Assembly: GCA_035911095.1 (NCBI GenBank)
Contig: JAMHWF010000118.1
Location: 76,072 to 140,071, forward strand
Source: JAMHWF01 sp035911095
Lineage (GTDB): Bacteria; Pseudomonadota; Gammaproteobacteria; Burkholderiales; Burkholderiaceae_C
Reading direction: 5' to 3'
DNA: 64,000 nt
The first letter of the stretch is position 1; each line of letters opens with the position of its first letter. Below are positions 44,648-53,805 of this stretch, in pieces. A model generated the notes under the pieces. That model saw only the letters and a list, made by a program, of their open reading frames with translations. It did no database searches and was not told where the DNA came from. A program made the translations under genes and the position numbers.

Positions 44648-45853
44648 TCAGGCCGGCGCTCGCCCCAACTGAGGCGATAGCTCGCTGACGAGACGCACAT
44701 AGCGCGCCAGCATCGTCTCCTGGGAAAACAGGTCGACGACTCGCTGGCGGGCCGCCCCGCCCATCGTTACCGCGAGTTCACGATCCGACAGGCGATCGAG
44801 TCTGTCTGTGAGCGCGTCGATGTTGCTAGGCGGGAAGAGCAGGCCATTGACGCCGTCGATGACTTGTTCCGCGGCACCACCGACGTCGCTCATGATCATC
44901 GGCCGCCCGAGGGCCATCGCCTCGAGGGCGGCCACCGAGAAGGTCTCGATCGAAGTTGAAACGATGGTGATCACATCGCAGGCAACGATGGCATCGCGGA
45001 CGTCCGGAAGGAAGCCGGTGATGCGAACATCCTCGCTGAGTCCGAGACGCTCGATCGCAGACTCGATACCGCGCCTCTCCGGTCCGTCCCCGATCAGCAA
45101 AACCTTCCAGGCGATACCCCTGGCCTTGAGACGGGCCACGGCCTCCAGAAGATGCGCGTGCGCCTTCTCCGGTCGGAAGACCGCACACAGGCCGACGACT
45201 CGATCACCCGGAGCGAACCCGAAGCGGGCGCGCGTCTCTACCGCGGAAGTCACCATATCAGCGGAAAATCGGCGGACGTCCACCCCGTTGTGGATCACGT
45301 CCATCCGGCGCGCGACGATGCCTCGTCGCGTACAGTAGCGCCGCTGTGCTTCGCAGACGAAGACCAAGCGAGTGGCCAGCCAGAAGAACGGTCGGTAGAA
45401 CATCAACTGTGCACGTGCGCCCCATTGGGCGACGACGGTCGTGTGATAGACCTCCACCACCTTGGCAGGCGCGCCATAGCGCCAGCGGGCCCACTGCGCG
45501 TATAGCAGTGGATAGGTGTTTGCGCAAAGCACCACCTCGGAACGGTGCTCGCGCTGGAGCTTCGCCAGACGCTGCGCAGCGTCGACATCGAAGCGACGCG
45601 AAACATCGAGACACGCCAAGGCACGGAGCCGACGCCGATCCACGTGTCGCGACATGGCTCCGTCGGCATCGTCTCCGGCTTTCAACGACACCAGAACAAC
45701 GTCGAACTCTTTCGCCAGCAGATTGGCCAAAGTGATCGTGTGCCGCTCCGCACCGCCGACCCCGAGCGTATTGACCAGAAGCAGCACGGATCCGCGTGTG
45801 GGCGGTACCTCCGTACGCAAACGTTCGGGAGCGATGGTGTCCCAGCTATGCAT
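44648..45853 (-). CDS. Glycosyltransferase family 4 protein
   Basis: GT-B glycosyltransferase of 401 residues. N-terminal GVGGAERHTITLANLL near residues 31-46 is the classic GT4 acceptor-domain motif. The donor domain has VVGLCAVFRPEKAHAHLLEA near 223 and STSIETFSVAALEAMALGRPMIMSDVGGAAE near 302, with the E-x7-E motif. Probably adds one sugar of the repeat unit. It follows the next glycosyltransferase by 21 bases in the same run. Confidence 0.88.
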   Translation of the reverse strand: MHSWDTIAPERLRTEVPPTRGSVLLLVNTLGVGGAERHTITLANLLAKEFDVVLVSLKAGDDADGAMSRHVDRRRLRALACLDVSRRFDVDAAQRLAKLQREHRSEVVLCANTYPLLYAQWARWRYGAPAKVVEVYHTTVVAQWGARAQLMFYRPFFWLATRLVFVCEAQRRYCTRRGIVARRMDVIHNGVDVRRFSADMVTSAVETRARFGFAPGDRVVGLCAVFRPEKAHAHLLEAVARLKARGIAWKVLLIGDGPERRGIESAIERLGLSEDVRITGFLPDVRDAIVACDVITIVSTSIETFSVAALEAMALGRPMIMSDVGGAAEQVIDGVNGLLFPPSNIDALTDRLDRLSDRELAVTMGGAARQRVVDLFSQETMLARYVRLVSELSPQLGRAPA

Positions 45854-45874
45854 GACGGCCTCGGCGAACCGGCC

Positions 45875-47128
45875 TCAGGCGAGGTGAGGCGCCGCGGTGA
45901 CGGCGGCACGATGAACTGGCACCTCCCTCTCGAGCAGTCGACGCCAGCGCTCGCCAACGGCTTCCCAAGAGTAGACTTTGCCCACCAGTGCTTGCGCCTT
46001 GTCCGTCATCGCGCAACGCGAGGCCGGCGAATCCAGCAGTTCGATCAAAGTGATCGCAAAGGCCTTCGGCTCGTCTTCGACGCGCGCGTGCTCGCCGTCC
46101 CTGACCTCCGGAAACGCCTCCACCCCAAGGCTGGTCGTGACGACGGCCAATCGGCGGGCGAACGCCTCGAGGACCTTGTTCTTCATGCCGCTGCCGGAGA
46201 CCATCGGGTTGATCATCACCGAGCAGCCCTTCAAGGCAGCGGAAAGATCCTCCACGAACCCGGTGAGTGTGATCAACGCGTGTCGGGCGGCGAGATCCTT
46301 GAGCCATCCTTCGGCCCCCAGGCCGATGACCCTGACCCCGACGCCTCTTGGAAGCAAGTAGGGGACGTAGATGTTCTCGAAAAAGAATCGCATCGCATCG
46401 CGGTTCGGTCCGAAGGCGAGATTGCCCCAGAAGGCCACGGTGCGTGCCTCTATCGCGTCCACGTCAGCGGCCAGACCCTCCAGTACCTCGACTCCGTTTG
46501 GGATCGTCGTGACGCGAGTGCCCAGTGCAGGGTGCTGACTTCGCACCGCGCGGGAATCCGCTTCATTGATTGTCGTCACGACATCGGCCACTTCGAGCAG
46601 TTCAGCCTCCGCGCGCCTCCATCGAGCCAACGCCATCCGCGCCGAAAGCAAAGACCGGAGACCCGCGCCTCCCGACTTCATGACAGCCAACTGACGTTCG
46701 AGCGTCAATGAGTAACTGTCGCAAACGTCAACGGCAACGAACGGAAAACCGCATGCGCTGGCCAGGCCCGTGAGGTCCGAGCCAAAGAAGATCATCCGAG
46801 AGGCGCCCGTACTCGACGCAATCCGGGTCAGAACATCTCGAGCTTGCTCGAAGTAGACAGGGTGCGACAAGCGCAGAAAGTCCGCCTCCGAACGGCGAAA
46901 ATGCCGGCGGAACCGCCTTTTAGGGTCAAGCTCTGGAAGCGTCGTCACGCTGCGAAAATATCGACCGGTATCGATCGACCGATGCTGATCGACACCAGAC
47001 AAGCCCATCAGCGGGACCTCGACCAAATGTGCTTCGTCACCCAGCTGGGCGCTGAGGTTGATGACACGCAGGTCATATCCGCTCGTCAATGTCTTGAGCG
47101 AGCGCGCCACGACAACGATAGTGCTCAC
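45875..47128 (-). CDS. Glycosyltransferase (GT4-like)
   Basis: GT-B-like protein of 417 residues. VTTINEADSRAVR lies near residue 189. The donor half shows VAFWGNLAFGPNRDAMRFF near 235, LTGFVEDLSAALKGCSVMINPMVSGSGMKNKVLEAFA near 293 and a KVLEAFARRLAVVTT acidic helix. Its GTG start overlaps the stop of the upstream glycosyltransferase (GTGA). The donor and acceptor sugars cannot be assigned. GC is high, unlike its upstream neighbour. Confidence 0.82.
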   Translation of the reverse strand: MSTIVVVARSLKTLTSGYDLRVINLSAQLGDEAHLVEVPLMGLSGVDQHRSIDTGRYFRSVTTLPELDPKRRFRRHFRRSEADFLRLSHPVYFEQARDVLTRIASSTGASRMIFFGSDLTGLASACGFPFVAVDVCDSYSLTLERQLAVMKSGGAGLRSLLSARMALARWRRAEAELLEVADVVTTINEADSRAVRSQHPALGTRVTTIPNGVEVLEGLAADVDAIEARTVAFWGNLAFGPNRDAMRFFFENIYVPYLLPRGVGVRVIGLGAEGWLKDLAARHALITLTGFVEDLSAALKGCSVMINPMVSGSGMKNKVLEAFARRLAVVTTSLGVEAFPEVRDGEHARVEDEPKAFAITLIELLDSPASRCAMTDKAQALVGKVYSWEAVGERWRRLLEREVPVHRAAVTAAPHLA

Positions 47129-48264
47129 GTAGAAGTCGCGGCAGGGATTCCCCTCAACGGGGCATCAAAGGCCCGACGGTAAGGCGCAAGGATCTGCTCA
47201 TCGCCGAAGTGTTCATTCATGAATCGCTGGCAGCCGTCATGATGTTGCTGCCACCGGTCGGGTTGCGTCAGTAGCGAGGCAACCGCCTTCACCATGTCGT
47301 CGATGCTTCCTGCCGCATGACCTAAGTCGTGCTTTGCAATGATGCCGTCAGGGTCAAAGAACGCGACAACTGGTGTCCCACGCCGCCAAGCCTGCAGGTA
47401 TGAGTTGGGAAACCCTTCTGAGTCAGATGTATTAACGAACACCTTAGCCCGCTCATAGAGGTCGTTGACGTCGTGATATGGCACGCGACCGTGAAACGTT
47501 AAATTGCCCAGCGACTTGGCTTCCAACGCGACCTGCTCGAACATTGCCTCATGGCCTGGCTGGGGTCCGCCGACCATATGGATCGAATAGCCAGGCAGAC
47601 GGCGAGCCAAATCGAGCGCGAGATCCGGCCGTTTGAATGGGCGCAAGTTATTGACCCAGAGGACGTCGATGTCTCGCCCGCTCATCGCGATATCGCGCGT
47701 CTGCGGCTCCACCAGCATTCCGGCAACAACGCTCTCGAGCCCATAATTTCTCTTCAGGGCTTCTTGCTGCTGCTCGCTCTGGGCCAGTATTCTGTCGGTG
47801 TGTCTGAGGCCAAACTCATACAACCACCGATCTCGACGGTACTTCACCAAGAGGTGCCTCGGATCACAATCGGTATCGTGAGCGATTCGGAAGCACGAAC
47901 GGCGGCCATATCGACGAGAGAAGGCAGCGACGATACCGAGATGCATGCCCGCGCAACTCGCGTAGTAGACATCTGCGTTCGCCCGCTTCATCGCGCTCCA
48001 TAGACCAGTCAGGCGTGGCGCGACGAAGCGCACAACAGGCAATCCGGCCGACTCCCGGTAGGTTTTATAGATCGAAATCCCATCGACTTGCATTCCATCA
48101 CGTTGACCGTAATCAAGGCATGCAATGGAAACTTGGTGACCACGCCGGGAAAAAGCTTTGGCCAACAGTGAGTGTTGAACCTGCTCCCCCCCGATTCCAT
48201 GCTGGTTGTGCTCACGCGACAGCGCCGCGAGTGTTTCAAACCCAACGAAACAGATGCGTGTCAT
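47125..48264 (-). CDS. Glycosyltransferase family 4 protein
   Basis: GT-B glycosyltransferase of 379 residues. It begins MTRICFVGFETLAALS, with GIGGEQVQHSLLAKAFSRRGHQVSIAC near 24 as acceptor-domain motif. The donor domain has WVNNLRPFKRPDLALDLARRL near 211, FHGRVPYHDVNDLYERAKVFVNTSDSEGFPNSYLQAW near 271 and RRGTPVVAFFDPDG. The ATG at 48264 was chosen since the longer frame runs into the polymerase gene. It begins 10 bases after that gene's stop. GC is clearly lower than in the two downstream glycosyltransferases. Confidence 0.86.
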   Translation of the reverse strand: MTRICFVGFETLAALSREHNQHGIGGEQVQHSLLAKAFSRRGHQVSIACLDYGQRDGMQVDGISIYKTYRESAGLPVVRFVAPRLTGLWSAMKRANADVYYASCAGMHLGIVAAFSRRYGRRSCFRIAHDTDCDPRHLLVKYRRDRWLYEFGLRHTDRILAQSEQQQEALKRNYGLESVVAGMLVEPQTRDIAMSGRDIDVLWVNNLRPFKRPDLALDLARRLPGYSIHMVGGPQPGHEAMFEQVALEAKSLGNLTFHGRVPYHDVNDLYERAKVFVNTSDSEGFPNSYLQAWRRGTPVVAFFDPDGIIAKHDLGHAAGSIDDMVKAVASLLTQPDRWQQHHDGCQRFMNEHFGDEQILAPYRRAFDAPLRGIPAATST

Positions 48265-48274
48265 AGGGGTCAAG

Positions 48275-49807
48275 TCAGGAGACAGAAGACGCAACCGCAG
48301 GTCCGCCCCGTTCGTCCGAAGCCGTGATCTGATAGTTCTCTGCGACCCTCTTGCGGGATCCGGCGCGAAGCCAACGCGGTCGCCTGGGTTGACGCAGCCA
48401 GCGCGGATGACACCCCACCAAGACCCCATAAGTCATCCACATGAACAGCTGGGGACCATTGGGAAACAACCGATCATCAGTGAAGGCCTGCAACAGCAGG
48501 GCAGCCAAGCCAACGGCCGCGCCCATGAAGAAGCCCCGCATTACGGGATCCGAATTGGTCGTCGCTTGATTGCGAAAATCTCGCATCATTCCAACAAAAA
48601 ACAGAACTACAAGCACAAGACCGACGATGCCGACGTCGAGTAGAAGATCGATGTAGGCGTTGTGCGCCTGTGAAACCCCCATGATTCGACCGCTCAGCAC
48701 CAGATCACTGCGACCGAAATAGATCAAACCATGACCTATTATTGGAGAGTTCAATATATCGGGAAGAATTGGCAGCCACAAATTGTCTATCCGCCCAGAC
48801 GACAATTGATCTTGACTGCCGTGAGTCCATCCCAAGGTCACTCGATCAAAAACGGCATCAGGTAATAATGGCAACGACATCACCACAACAAACAGCGCTC
48901 CAAACGCGACTTTCCAGTTCTTCGAGAATACGATGTAGCACACGAAAATGAGAAACAAACTAAGATACCCGCCCCGCGAGAAAGTAACAACCAACGCGGC
49001 TGCCAAGAAAAGACCGAAGCCATTCAAGAGAAGCCTTCTCCACCACTTTTTCACCGCCAATGCAGTAAAGAGCAGTACCGCCGTCGCAAAGTTAAGCAGC
49101 ACCGCCCACTGGTTCGCGTGAAACCCAAGGGAAGAAAGAAAAGTCCGATCCTGGACGAGAGCGGCTGGATTTACCCCGGATGCAGCGAAGAACGACAAGA
49201 TAAATATGGCCGGGAGAACCATACCAACAAACAGGATCGAGAGAAAGAATCTCGGATTCTTTGATTCTCGAATCGCGGCGGCAATCAGCAACGCGAAAAC
49301 CAGCATCAACCCTGGCTTGATGACCAACTGAATCATGAACTTTGCCGGGGTACCATAGGATTCCTGATAAACGTCCGATAAACGGCCTAAGCGATACGCA
49401 TCAGGGGCGGCGTGAAGCCCCGCCAGAGCAAACGGCAACAAATATAGCCAAAATAATCTAGAATCAACCAACTTATAGCCTACCGGACGCCCGACTCTCG
49501 ATAACAAGTATGAGCCACAGGTCAGCGCCAATAACAAATGCTCCGGCTTCAGCACCGACATGTCAGGCAGCAACTTTGCTGCCATAACTGGCGTCATCAC
49601 AGGATAGATGACAACCAGCATCACCACCCCCACCCGAAAGTCGAATAGTATGGCCGCACCCGCAGCGGCAACCACCAGAAATACGAGACTCAAATATCCG
49701 AAAAATGGGATAGCCAGGCCGGCGATAATTCCGAACAGTGCAATTCCGATCAGAATCTTGGGCGCTGAGTACGTACCTCGCGCCAATGTCAAAGCACTTG
49801 ACTTCAT
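48275..49807 (-). CDS. O-antigen polymerase/ligase family protein (Wzy-like)
   Basis: Inner-membrane protein of 510 residues with about 11-12 hydrophobic helices. A large periplasmic loop near residues 320-385 contains SGRIDNLWLPILPDI and IIGHGL, then SQAHNAYIDLLLDVGIVGLVL, the Wzy_C signature. It would join undecaprenyl-linked repeat units into long chains in the periplasm. Ligase function cannot be excluded by sequence, but the locus has chain-length and export genes, so polymerase is the better call. The cytoplasmic tail is Arg-rich. Low GC suggests this gene belongs to the transferred specificity core. Confidence 0.85.
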   Translation of the reverse strand: MKSSALTLARGTYSAPKILIGIALFGIIAGLAIPFFGYLSLVFLVVAAAGAAILFDFRVGVVMLVVIYPVMTPVMAAKLLPDMSVLKPEHLLLALTCGSYLLSRVGRPVGYKLVDSRLFWLYLLPFALAGLHAAPDAYRLGRLSDVYQESYGTPAKFMIQLVIKPGLMLVFALLIAAAIRESKNPRFFLSILFVGMVLPAIFILSFFAASGVNPAALVQDRTFLSSLGFHANQWAVLLNFATAVLLFTALAVKKWWRRLLLNGFGLFLAAALVVTFSRGGYLSLFLIFVCYIVFSKNWKVAFGALFVVVMSLPLLPDAVFDRVTLGWTHGSQDQLSSGRIDNLWLPILPDILNSPIIGHGLIYFGRSDLVLSGRIMGVSQAHNAYIDLLLDVGIVGLVLVVLFFVGMMRDFRNQATTNSDPVMRGFFMGAAVGLAALLLQAFTDDRLFPNGPQLFMWMTYGVLVGCHPRWLRQPRRPRWLRAGSRKRVAENYQITASDERGGPAVASSVS

Positions 49808-49855
49808 GTGTTCGTCATATCCGAATCAATCGGAACTGGCTGTCCGAGTGGCTCC

Positions 49856-50527
49856 CTAGAGGGGCTTGGCCATGAGCGACGCTCGATCGCGCGGGAGCAT
49901 GCTCGCGAGCATGGCGTCAAGAAACCTGACGTGCCGTTGGTAGGCGGAAGCCGCTTCCAATCCTAGGCTTGATACACGGATCATCATGCCGTCTGGAATC
50001 TCTTGGCGCGTTACCCCGTAACGAACCTGAACCGCCAATCGATCTCCCCGATGCCGGACGACGCGATCGCCCATGGTGAGCCAGTACGTCACAAACTCTG
50101 AGCGACTACCCCTAGTCGCAAGCATTCTGGTCGCTCTAATATTCTCACCAGATAATGAGACATCAACGTCCTCAAGGTTTGACACCTTGAATCCCTGAGC
50201 CCTATAGCACACCTCCTGAAGGTGCGCCTGCAGTGCGTCACGTTGATCGCCTCCGTAAGCAATGCTGAGCATGACACGCTCACCAGCATTGTTGACATAA
50301 GTGCGCGCTACAACTTGATCGTAGATTTGATCAAGTTGCGCTGCGACATCTGGAGCTGGCGGCAACGGAACTACATTCGGATCAAGGCGCCATTCGCCGA
50401 GGCTGACGGGCAGGCCCTGGAGATCTGGCGGGGCCGATTTGATGGTGGGTTGGGGCCAAATCGAGACGAGAAGCAGAAGCGCGACAGCAATCATGGCGAC
50501 GATGACGACGCGCATCCAATCCGTCAT
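49856..50527 (-). CDS. epsI: Exosortase-associated protein EpsI (B type)
   Basis: EpsI-family protein of 223 residues with one N-terminal membrane helix (VVIVAMIAVALLLLV). The domain begins LQGLPVSLGEWRLDP near 37. YVNNAGERVMLSIAYGGDQRDALQAHLQEVCYRAQGF near 77 and the polar end are typical. Usually encoded directly after the exosortase gene, as here. A TTG at 50542 overlapping the xrtB stop is an alternative start; the ATG at 50527 gives a normal N-terminus. Molecular role is unknown. Confidence 0.86.
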   Translation of the reverse strand: MTDWMRVVIVAMIAVALLLLVSIWPQPTIKSAPPDLQGLPVSLGEWRLDPNVVPLPPAPDVAAQLDQIYDQVVARTYVNNAGERVMLSIAYGGDQRDALQAHLQEVCYRAQGFKVSNLEDVDVSLSGENIRATRMLATRGSRSEFVTYWLTMGDRVVRHRGDRLAVQVRYGVTRQEIPDGMMIRVSSLGLEAASAYQRHVRFLDAMLASMLPRDRASLMAKPL

Positions 50528-50538
50528 GATCGTGCCCG

Positions 50539-51423
50539 TCAAGCCCGTTGCGCCGCGCTCATCATCGGCACTCGCTGAATTAGATGATCTGTGCCGAACA
50601 AAAGCATTAAAGCCAAAGCAAAAAGAAATATGCCAGCGGCTCCATGCAACATACTCTGGGCCACATCGTCACCAAAGTAGTAGGTGATCAAAACCAACAG
50701 GACCACTCGAATCAAATTGGCCAGCACAGCGATCGGGAGAATCAACAAAACCAGGAGGCCCACCTTCAGGCGGCTCGAATAACCCATCAGATGTATATAC
50801 AAGAGCCCCATTGCAGACAGGGAGAATAGAGAATTCAATCCCGAGCATGCATCAGCGACGAGCAAATGATACTGCCCGATGACAAGCGTTACCCCGTCTC
50901 GCGCGACGGGGTATCCGAGGTGGAACAACATAATCTCCGTTAACCAGGAAATGCGCCACTTCAACATTGCAGTTAAGTGATCGATCACAAAACCAGGCAA
51001 CGGGATCAAAAACACAAGAAAGAAAGTGGGAAACCACCAAGCCGCAAGCGCAACTCGGCCGCCGACGACCAGCAAGGTGCCAGCGACGATTAAGATCAGA
51101 CATGCCTGATACATCGCCGGCAGCGCAGCCGCATAGCCCGTCCAGTACCCAAGTCCGCCGAACAGCATTAGCGCGAGACCCGAACTCCATGAGACAACGT
51201 GAACAGGGCCAGCTCTCTTGGGAAGAGGTGCGCGCCAGAACAACCATGCCGCGATGATCCCGACCAAGGGAAGATGGGCATAGGCTTCCTCGTCCCAAAT
51301 ACCTTGGCGCCACTGACTCCAAAACGAAATCAGAAATAGAGGCGCCACCGCCAGAGCAACCACACTCCAGATCGGCGGCTGTCCATCGAGCCACGACCCC
51401 TGCGCCCGCAATCGCGCGGACAT
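50539..51423 (-). CDS. xrtB: Exosortase B
   Basis: Integral-membrane cysteine transpeptidase of 294 residues with about eight helices, predicted to cleave PEP-CTERM sorting signals and anchor or release exported proteins. The catalytic triad is visible: Cys193 in VADACSGLNSLF, Arg239 in NLIRVV and His260 in LHGAAGI. The run epsD-E-F-G-xrtB-epsI is the B-type EPS arrangement. No protein with a PEP-CTERM tail is encoded in the window, so its substrates must lie elsewhere. EpsI start follows with coupling. Confidence 0.93.
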   Translation of the reverse strand: MSARLRAQGSWLDGQPPIWSVVALAVAPLFLISFWSQWRQGIWDEEAYAHLPLVGIIAAWLFWRAPLPKRAGPVHVVSWSSGLALMLFGGLGYWTGYAAALPAMYQACLILIVAGTLLVVGGRVALAAWWFPTFFLVFLIPLPGFVIDHLTAMLKWRISWLTEIMLFHLGYPVARDGVTLVIGQYHLLVADACSGLNSLFSLSAMGLLYIHLMGYSSRLKVGLLVLLILPIAVLANLIRVVLLVLITYYFGDDVAQSMLHGAAGIFLFALALMLLFGTDHLIQRVPMMSAAQRA

Positions 51424-51437
51424 CTCGAATCCTTGAG

Positions 51438-52355
51438 TTAATACTCGTTCATGATGACGCCAGCAAGCTTAGTTGGCGTCTCTCCAAGGGCGGCAACCAA
51501 CTCCTCCAGCGCACCCATCTTGGATTTCCCTCTTCGCGCGATGACCAGGGCCGCACCAGCCTTCCACGCAATCACACTCGCGTCAGATCCAAACTCTGCG
51601 GCCGGCGAGTCAATGATCACGTGGTCGAACTTGTTAAGAAGCTCCCGCATCAGCAACCCGAAGGCAGGGCGCTCCACGAGTTCAAGTGGATTTGGAGGCG
51701 TGATTCCCACGGGAAGGAGAAACAAGCTTGGTAAGTCCGGAACCTGTGAAATCACATTGGCTTCTGCTCGACCCGAGAGCAAACCGGACAGGCCAGCCGT
51801 CCCCGGAATTCCGAAAACCTCATGCTGACGCGGTCCACGCATGTCGGCATCAACCAAGAGTGTTCGTCCCCCAAGCTGGGACAACACCACCGCAAGATTG
51901 GCGCAGAAGAATGTCTTGCCATCTCCGGAATTCGGACTCACAACTGCAAGAGCCCTTCTCGGCTCCTCTCCATTGAAGATCCGCATCATGACTTGGCTGC
52001 GGATGGCTCGAAACGCTTCGCTTTGCGTGGAAAAGGGCTTCGCAGCCGTGACCAGTTCTGGATTGAGTTGTCGCCGCTCCTCCGGCGCATACGGATAGTG
52101 GAACTGCTGGGACAGGGCAAAGAGAACGTCATCGTCGCTGGCCAAGCCCATCGCAATTGCAGCTTCACCAAACCGAAGTCCATGCTCGCGCTGATACGAC
52201 AGCACCTGCTCAACCTGCTCTGCCGTCAGGTTCTTGGTTTGGCGAATGATGTCGCCAATGGATCTGTCATGAACCGGCTGTGCGGCTCGCACAGCGGTGG
52301 TATCAACAGTTGCCGCCAACTGCCCGGCACTCGACGAATCTCTGAACGTAGCCAA
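51438..52355 (-). CDS. epsG: Tyrosine-kinase-like EpsG with MshEN-like N-terminus
   Basis: BY-kinase-type ATPase of 305 residues that pairs with the chain-length protein EpsF. The Walker A is NSGDGKTFF (Lys147), and Walker A' is LLVDADMR with Asp169/Asp171. The partner activates it through its cytoplasmic tail in related systems. Residues 32-84 form two 24-residue repeats, SIGDIIRQ...LSYQ and RFGEAAIA...LSQQ, joined by five residues, as in MshEN c-di-GMP-binding modules. No Tyr cluster lies at the end, only one terminal Tyr. TTG start with GGAG nine bases upstream, two bases after the epsF stop. Confidence 0.9.
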   Translation of the reverse strand: MATFRDSSSAGQLAATVDTTAVRAAQPVHDRSIGDIIRQTKNLTAEQVEQVLSYQREHGLRFGEAAIAMGLASDDDVLFALSQQFHYPYAPEERRQLNPELVTAAKPFSTQSEAFRAIRSQVMMRIFNGEEPRRALAVVSPNSGDGKTFFCANLAVVLSQLGGRTLLVDADMRGPRQHEVFGIPGTAGLSGLLSGRAEANVISQVPDLPSLFLLPVGITPPNPLELVERPAFGLLMRELLNKFDHVIIDSPAAEFGSDASVIAWKAGAALVIARRGKSKMGALEELVAALGETPTKLAGVIMNEY

Positions 52356-52357
52356 GA

Positions 52358-53794
52358 TCAGTTACTCCGAACGGTCGCTTGAGGAAGCCTCGCAAGAACC
52401 CGACGGGGAATCATCGGATTTGCAGCACGTCCCATAAGGGGACGCCTCGCCCCTGGTTTTGGCATCACACCAATCATCGGCAGATCAAGCGCCGCGACGA
52501 CGTCGTCAGTCGTACGGACTCGGCGATCGACCCACTCGACCAGCAAAGCTGCCGCTACTGCAAGCATCGTCCCGACAGCTATTGCGAGAATCGTATTCAG
52601 TGCCACCTTCGGTGAGGACGGAGACGTCGGCGCGGCCGCAGGCGACAGGACCGAGATGTTGGTGTTTGTATTTTGGCTTTCCAAGCTCGTTTGACTCAGT
52701 CTCGCGAGAATGGCGTCATAGGACCTCTGTGCGCTTTCGACATCGCGCTGAAGCACGGCGAGATCGTCACGCTCGCCCTTCATCTTCAGCAGCTTAACTC
52801 GCTGCGCCTCCAGGGCCGCGCGGATCTCTGCCTCTCTGCCGCGGTTGATCGAATTCGCCACCGAAACGCTGCTCGACACCCGGCCGATCTCGGTTTGAAG
52901 GCGGCTTCTCACCTCGCCCAGGTTCGCTTTTAGTTCAATCAACTGAGGGTGGCTCTCGCCTAGCCGCGCACTCATTTCCTGAACGCGTGCCTCCAATCGA
53001 CTGGCCTCCGCCCGCAGACCATTGACGGTCGGGTTGGTCAGAACTTCCTGCATGCGATCCGCGGCCACTCTGGCTTGGGCGCTGCGACTCGACGAGTCGG
53101 CCGACAGAGCCTGCAAGGTCACCAGTTGCGAAGAGAGCTCAGTAAGGCGAGCCGTCTCGATGTCGAACCTTTCGTCATTGCCGAGAATCCCGCGTTCCCT
53201 TTGATATGCAGACAACTTTGTCTGCTTCGCCTCGAGATCGTCGCGCAGTTGCTTCGACCGTTCATCGAAGAACGACGAATAGCGCTTGGCCGGATCAACC
53301 CTCAAATCAAGCGTCGTATCCACATAAGCCTGAACAAACGCGTTCGCGATCAGCGCAGCAAAATTGGGGTCGCCAGCGCTGTAGCTGACCGAAACGACCG
53401 AGGACTCGCGCGAAGGTGTCACCACGAGCTTCTTCGAAAGTAATCCGGCGAGCCAAGCTTCAATATCGCCAGTACCTTGGGTGCCCTCCATCCACTGCTG
53501 CCGGGTGTCCGGATTCTCAGCAAGCTTCAGATTCTGCACGACCCTCCGCGCAACACGGTCGCTGACCATGATGTCCATTTGAGTCGCGAGATAGGCTGCA
53601 GCGGCCGTACCCCCCTGCACGACCACCCCCGCAACAGGGTCAGGTCGAATATCGACCAATACCGCCGAAGTTGCGGTATATCCCTTCGGAAGATTCACGC
53701 TGACCGCGATGGTGGTCACCACGGTCAAGAGCAGAATCGCCAGCCCGATCTTCCATCGTGCGCGGAGAATCGATAGCAGTTGCAGCGGAGACAT
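52358..53794 (-). CDS. epsF: Chain length determinant protein EpsF
   Basis: Polysaccharide co-polymerase of the Wzz/PCP-2a type, 478 residues, controlling chain length and linking polymerase to export. There are two membrane helices, one near residues 15-33 (IGLAILLLTVVTTIAVSV) and one near 412-435 (NTILAIAVGTMLAVAAALLVEW). Between them lies a long periplasmic coiled-coil region (about 180-380: TRLLS-like helices, VQEMSARLGESHPQL). A cytoplasmic tail holds DDVVAALDLPMIGVMPKPG. The kinase is encoded as separate EpsG. It follows epsE by 11 bases. Confidence 0.92.
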   Translation of the reverse strand: MSPLQLLSILRARWKIGLAILLLTVVTTIAVSVNLPKGYTATSAVLVDIRPDPVAGVVVQGGTAAAAYLATQMDIMVSDRVARRVVQNLKLAENPDTRQQWMEGTQGTGDIEAWLAGLLSKKLVVTPSRESSVVSVSYSAGDPNFAALIANAFVQAYVDTTLDLRVDPAKRYSSFFDERSKQLRDDLEAKQTKLSAYQRERGILGNDERFDIETARLTELSSQLVTLQALSADSSSRSAQARVAADRMQEVLTNPTVNGLRAEASRLEARVQEMSARLGESHPQLIELKANLGEVRSRLQTEIGRVSSSVSVANSINRGREAEIRAALEAQRVKLLKMKGERDDLAVLQRDVESAQRSYDAILARLSQTSLESQNTNTNISVLSPAAAPTSPSSPKVALNTILAIAVGTMLAVAAALLVEWVDRRVRTTDDVVAALDLPMIGVMPKPGARRPLMGRAANPMIPRRVLARLPQATVRSN

Positions 53795-53805
53795 GATTCA
53801 AACCC

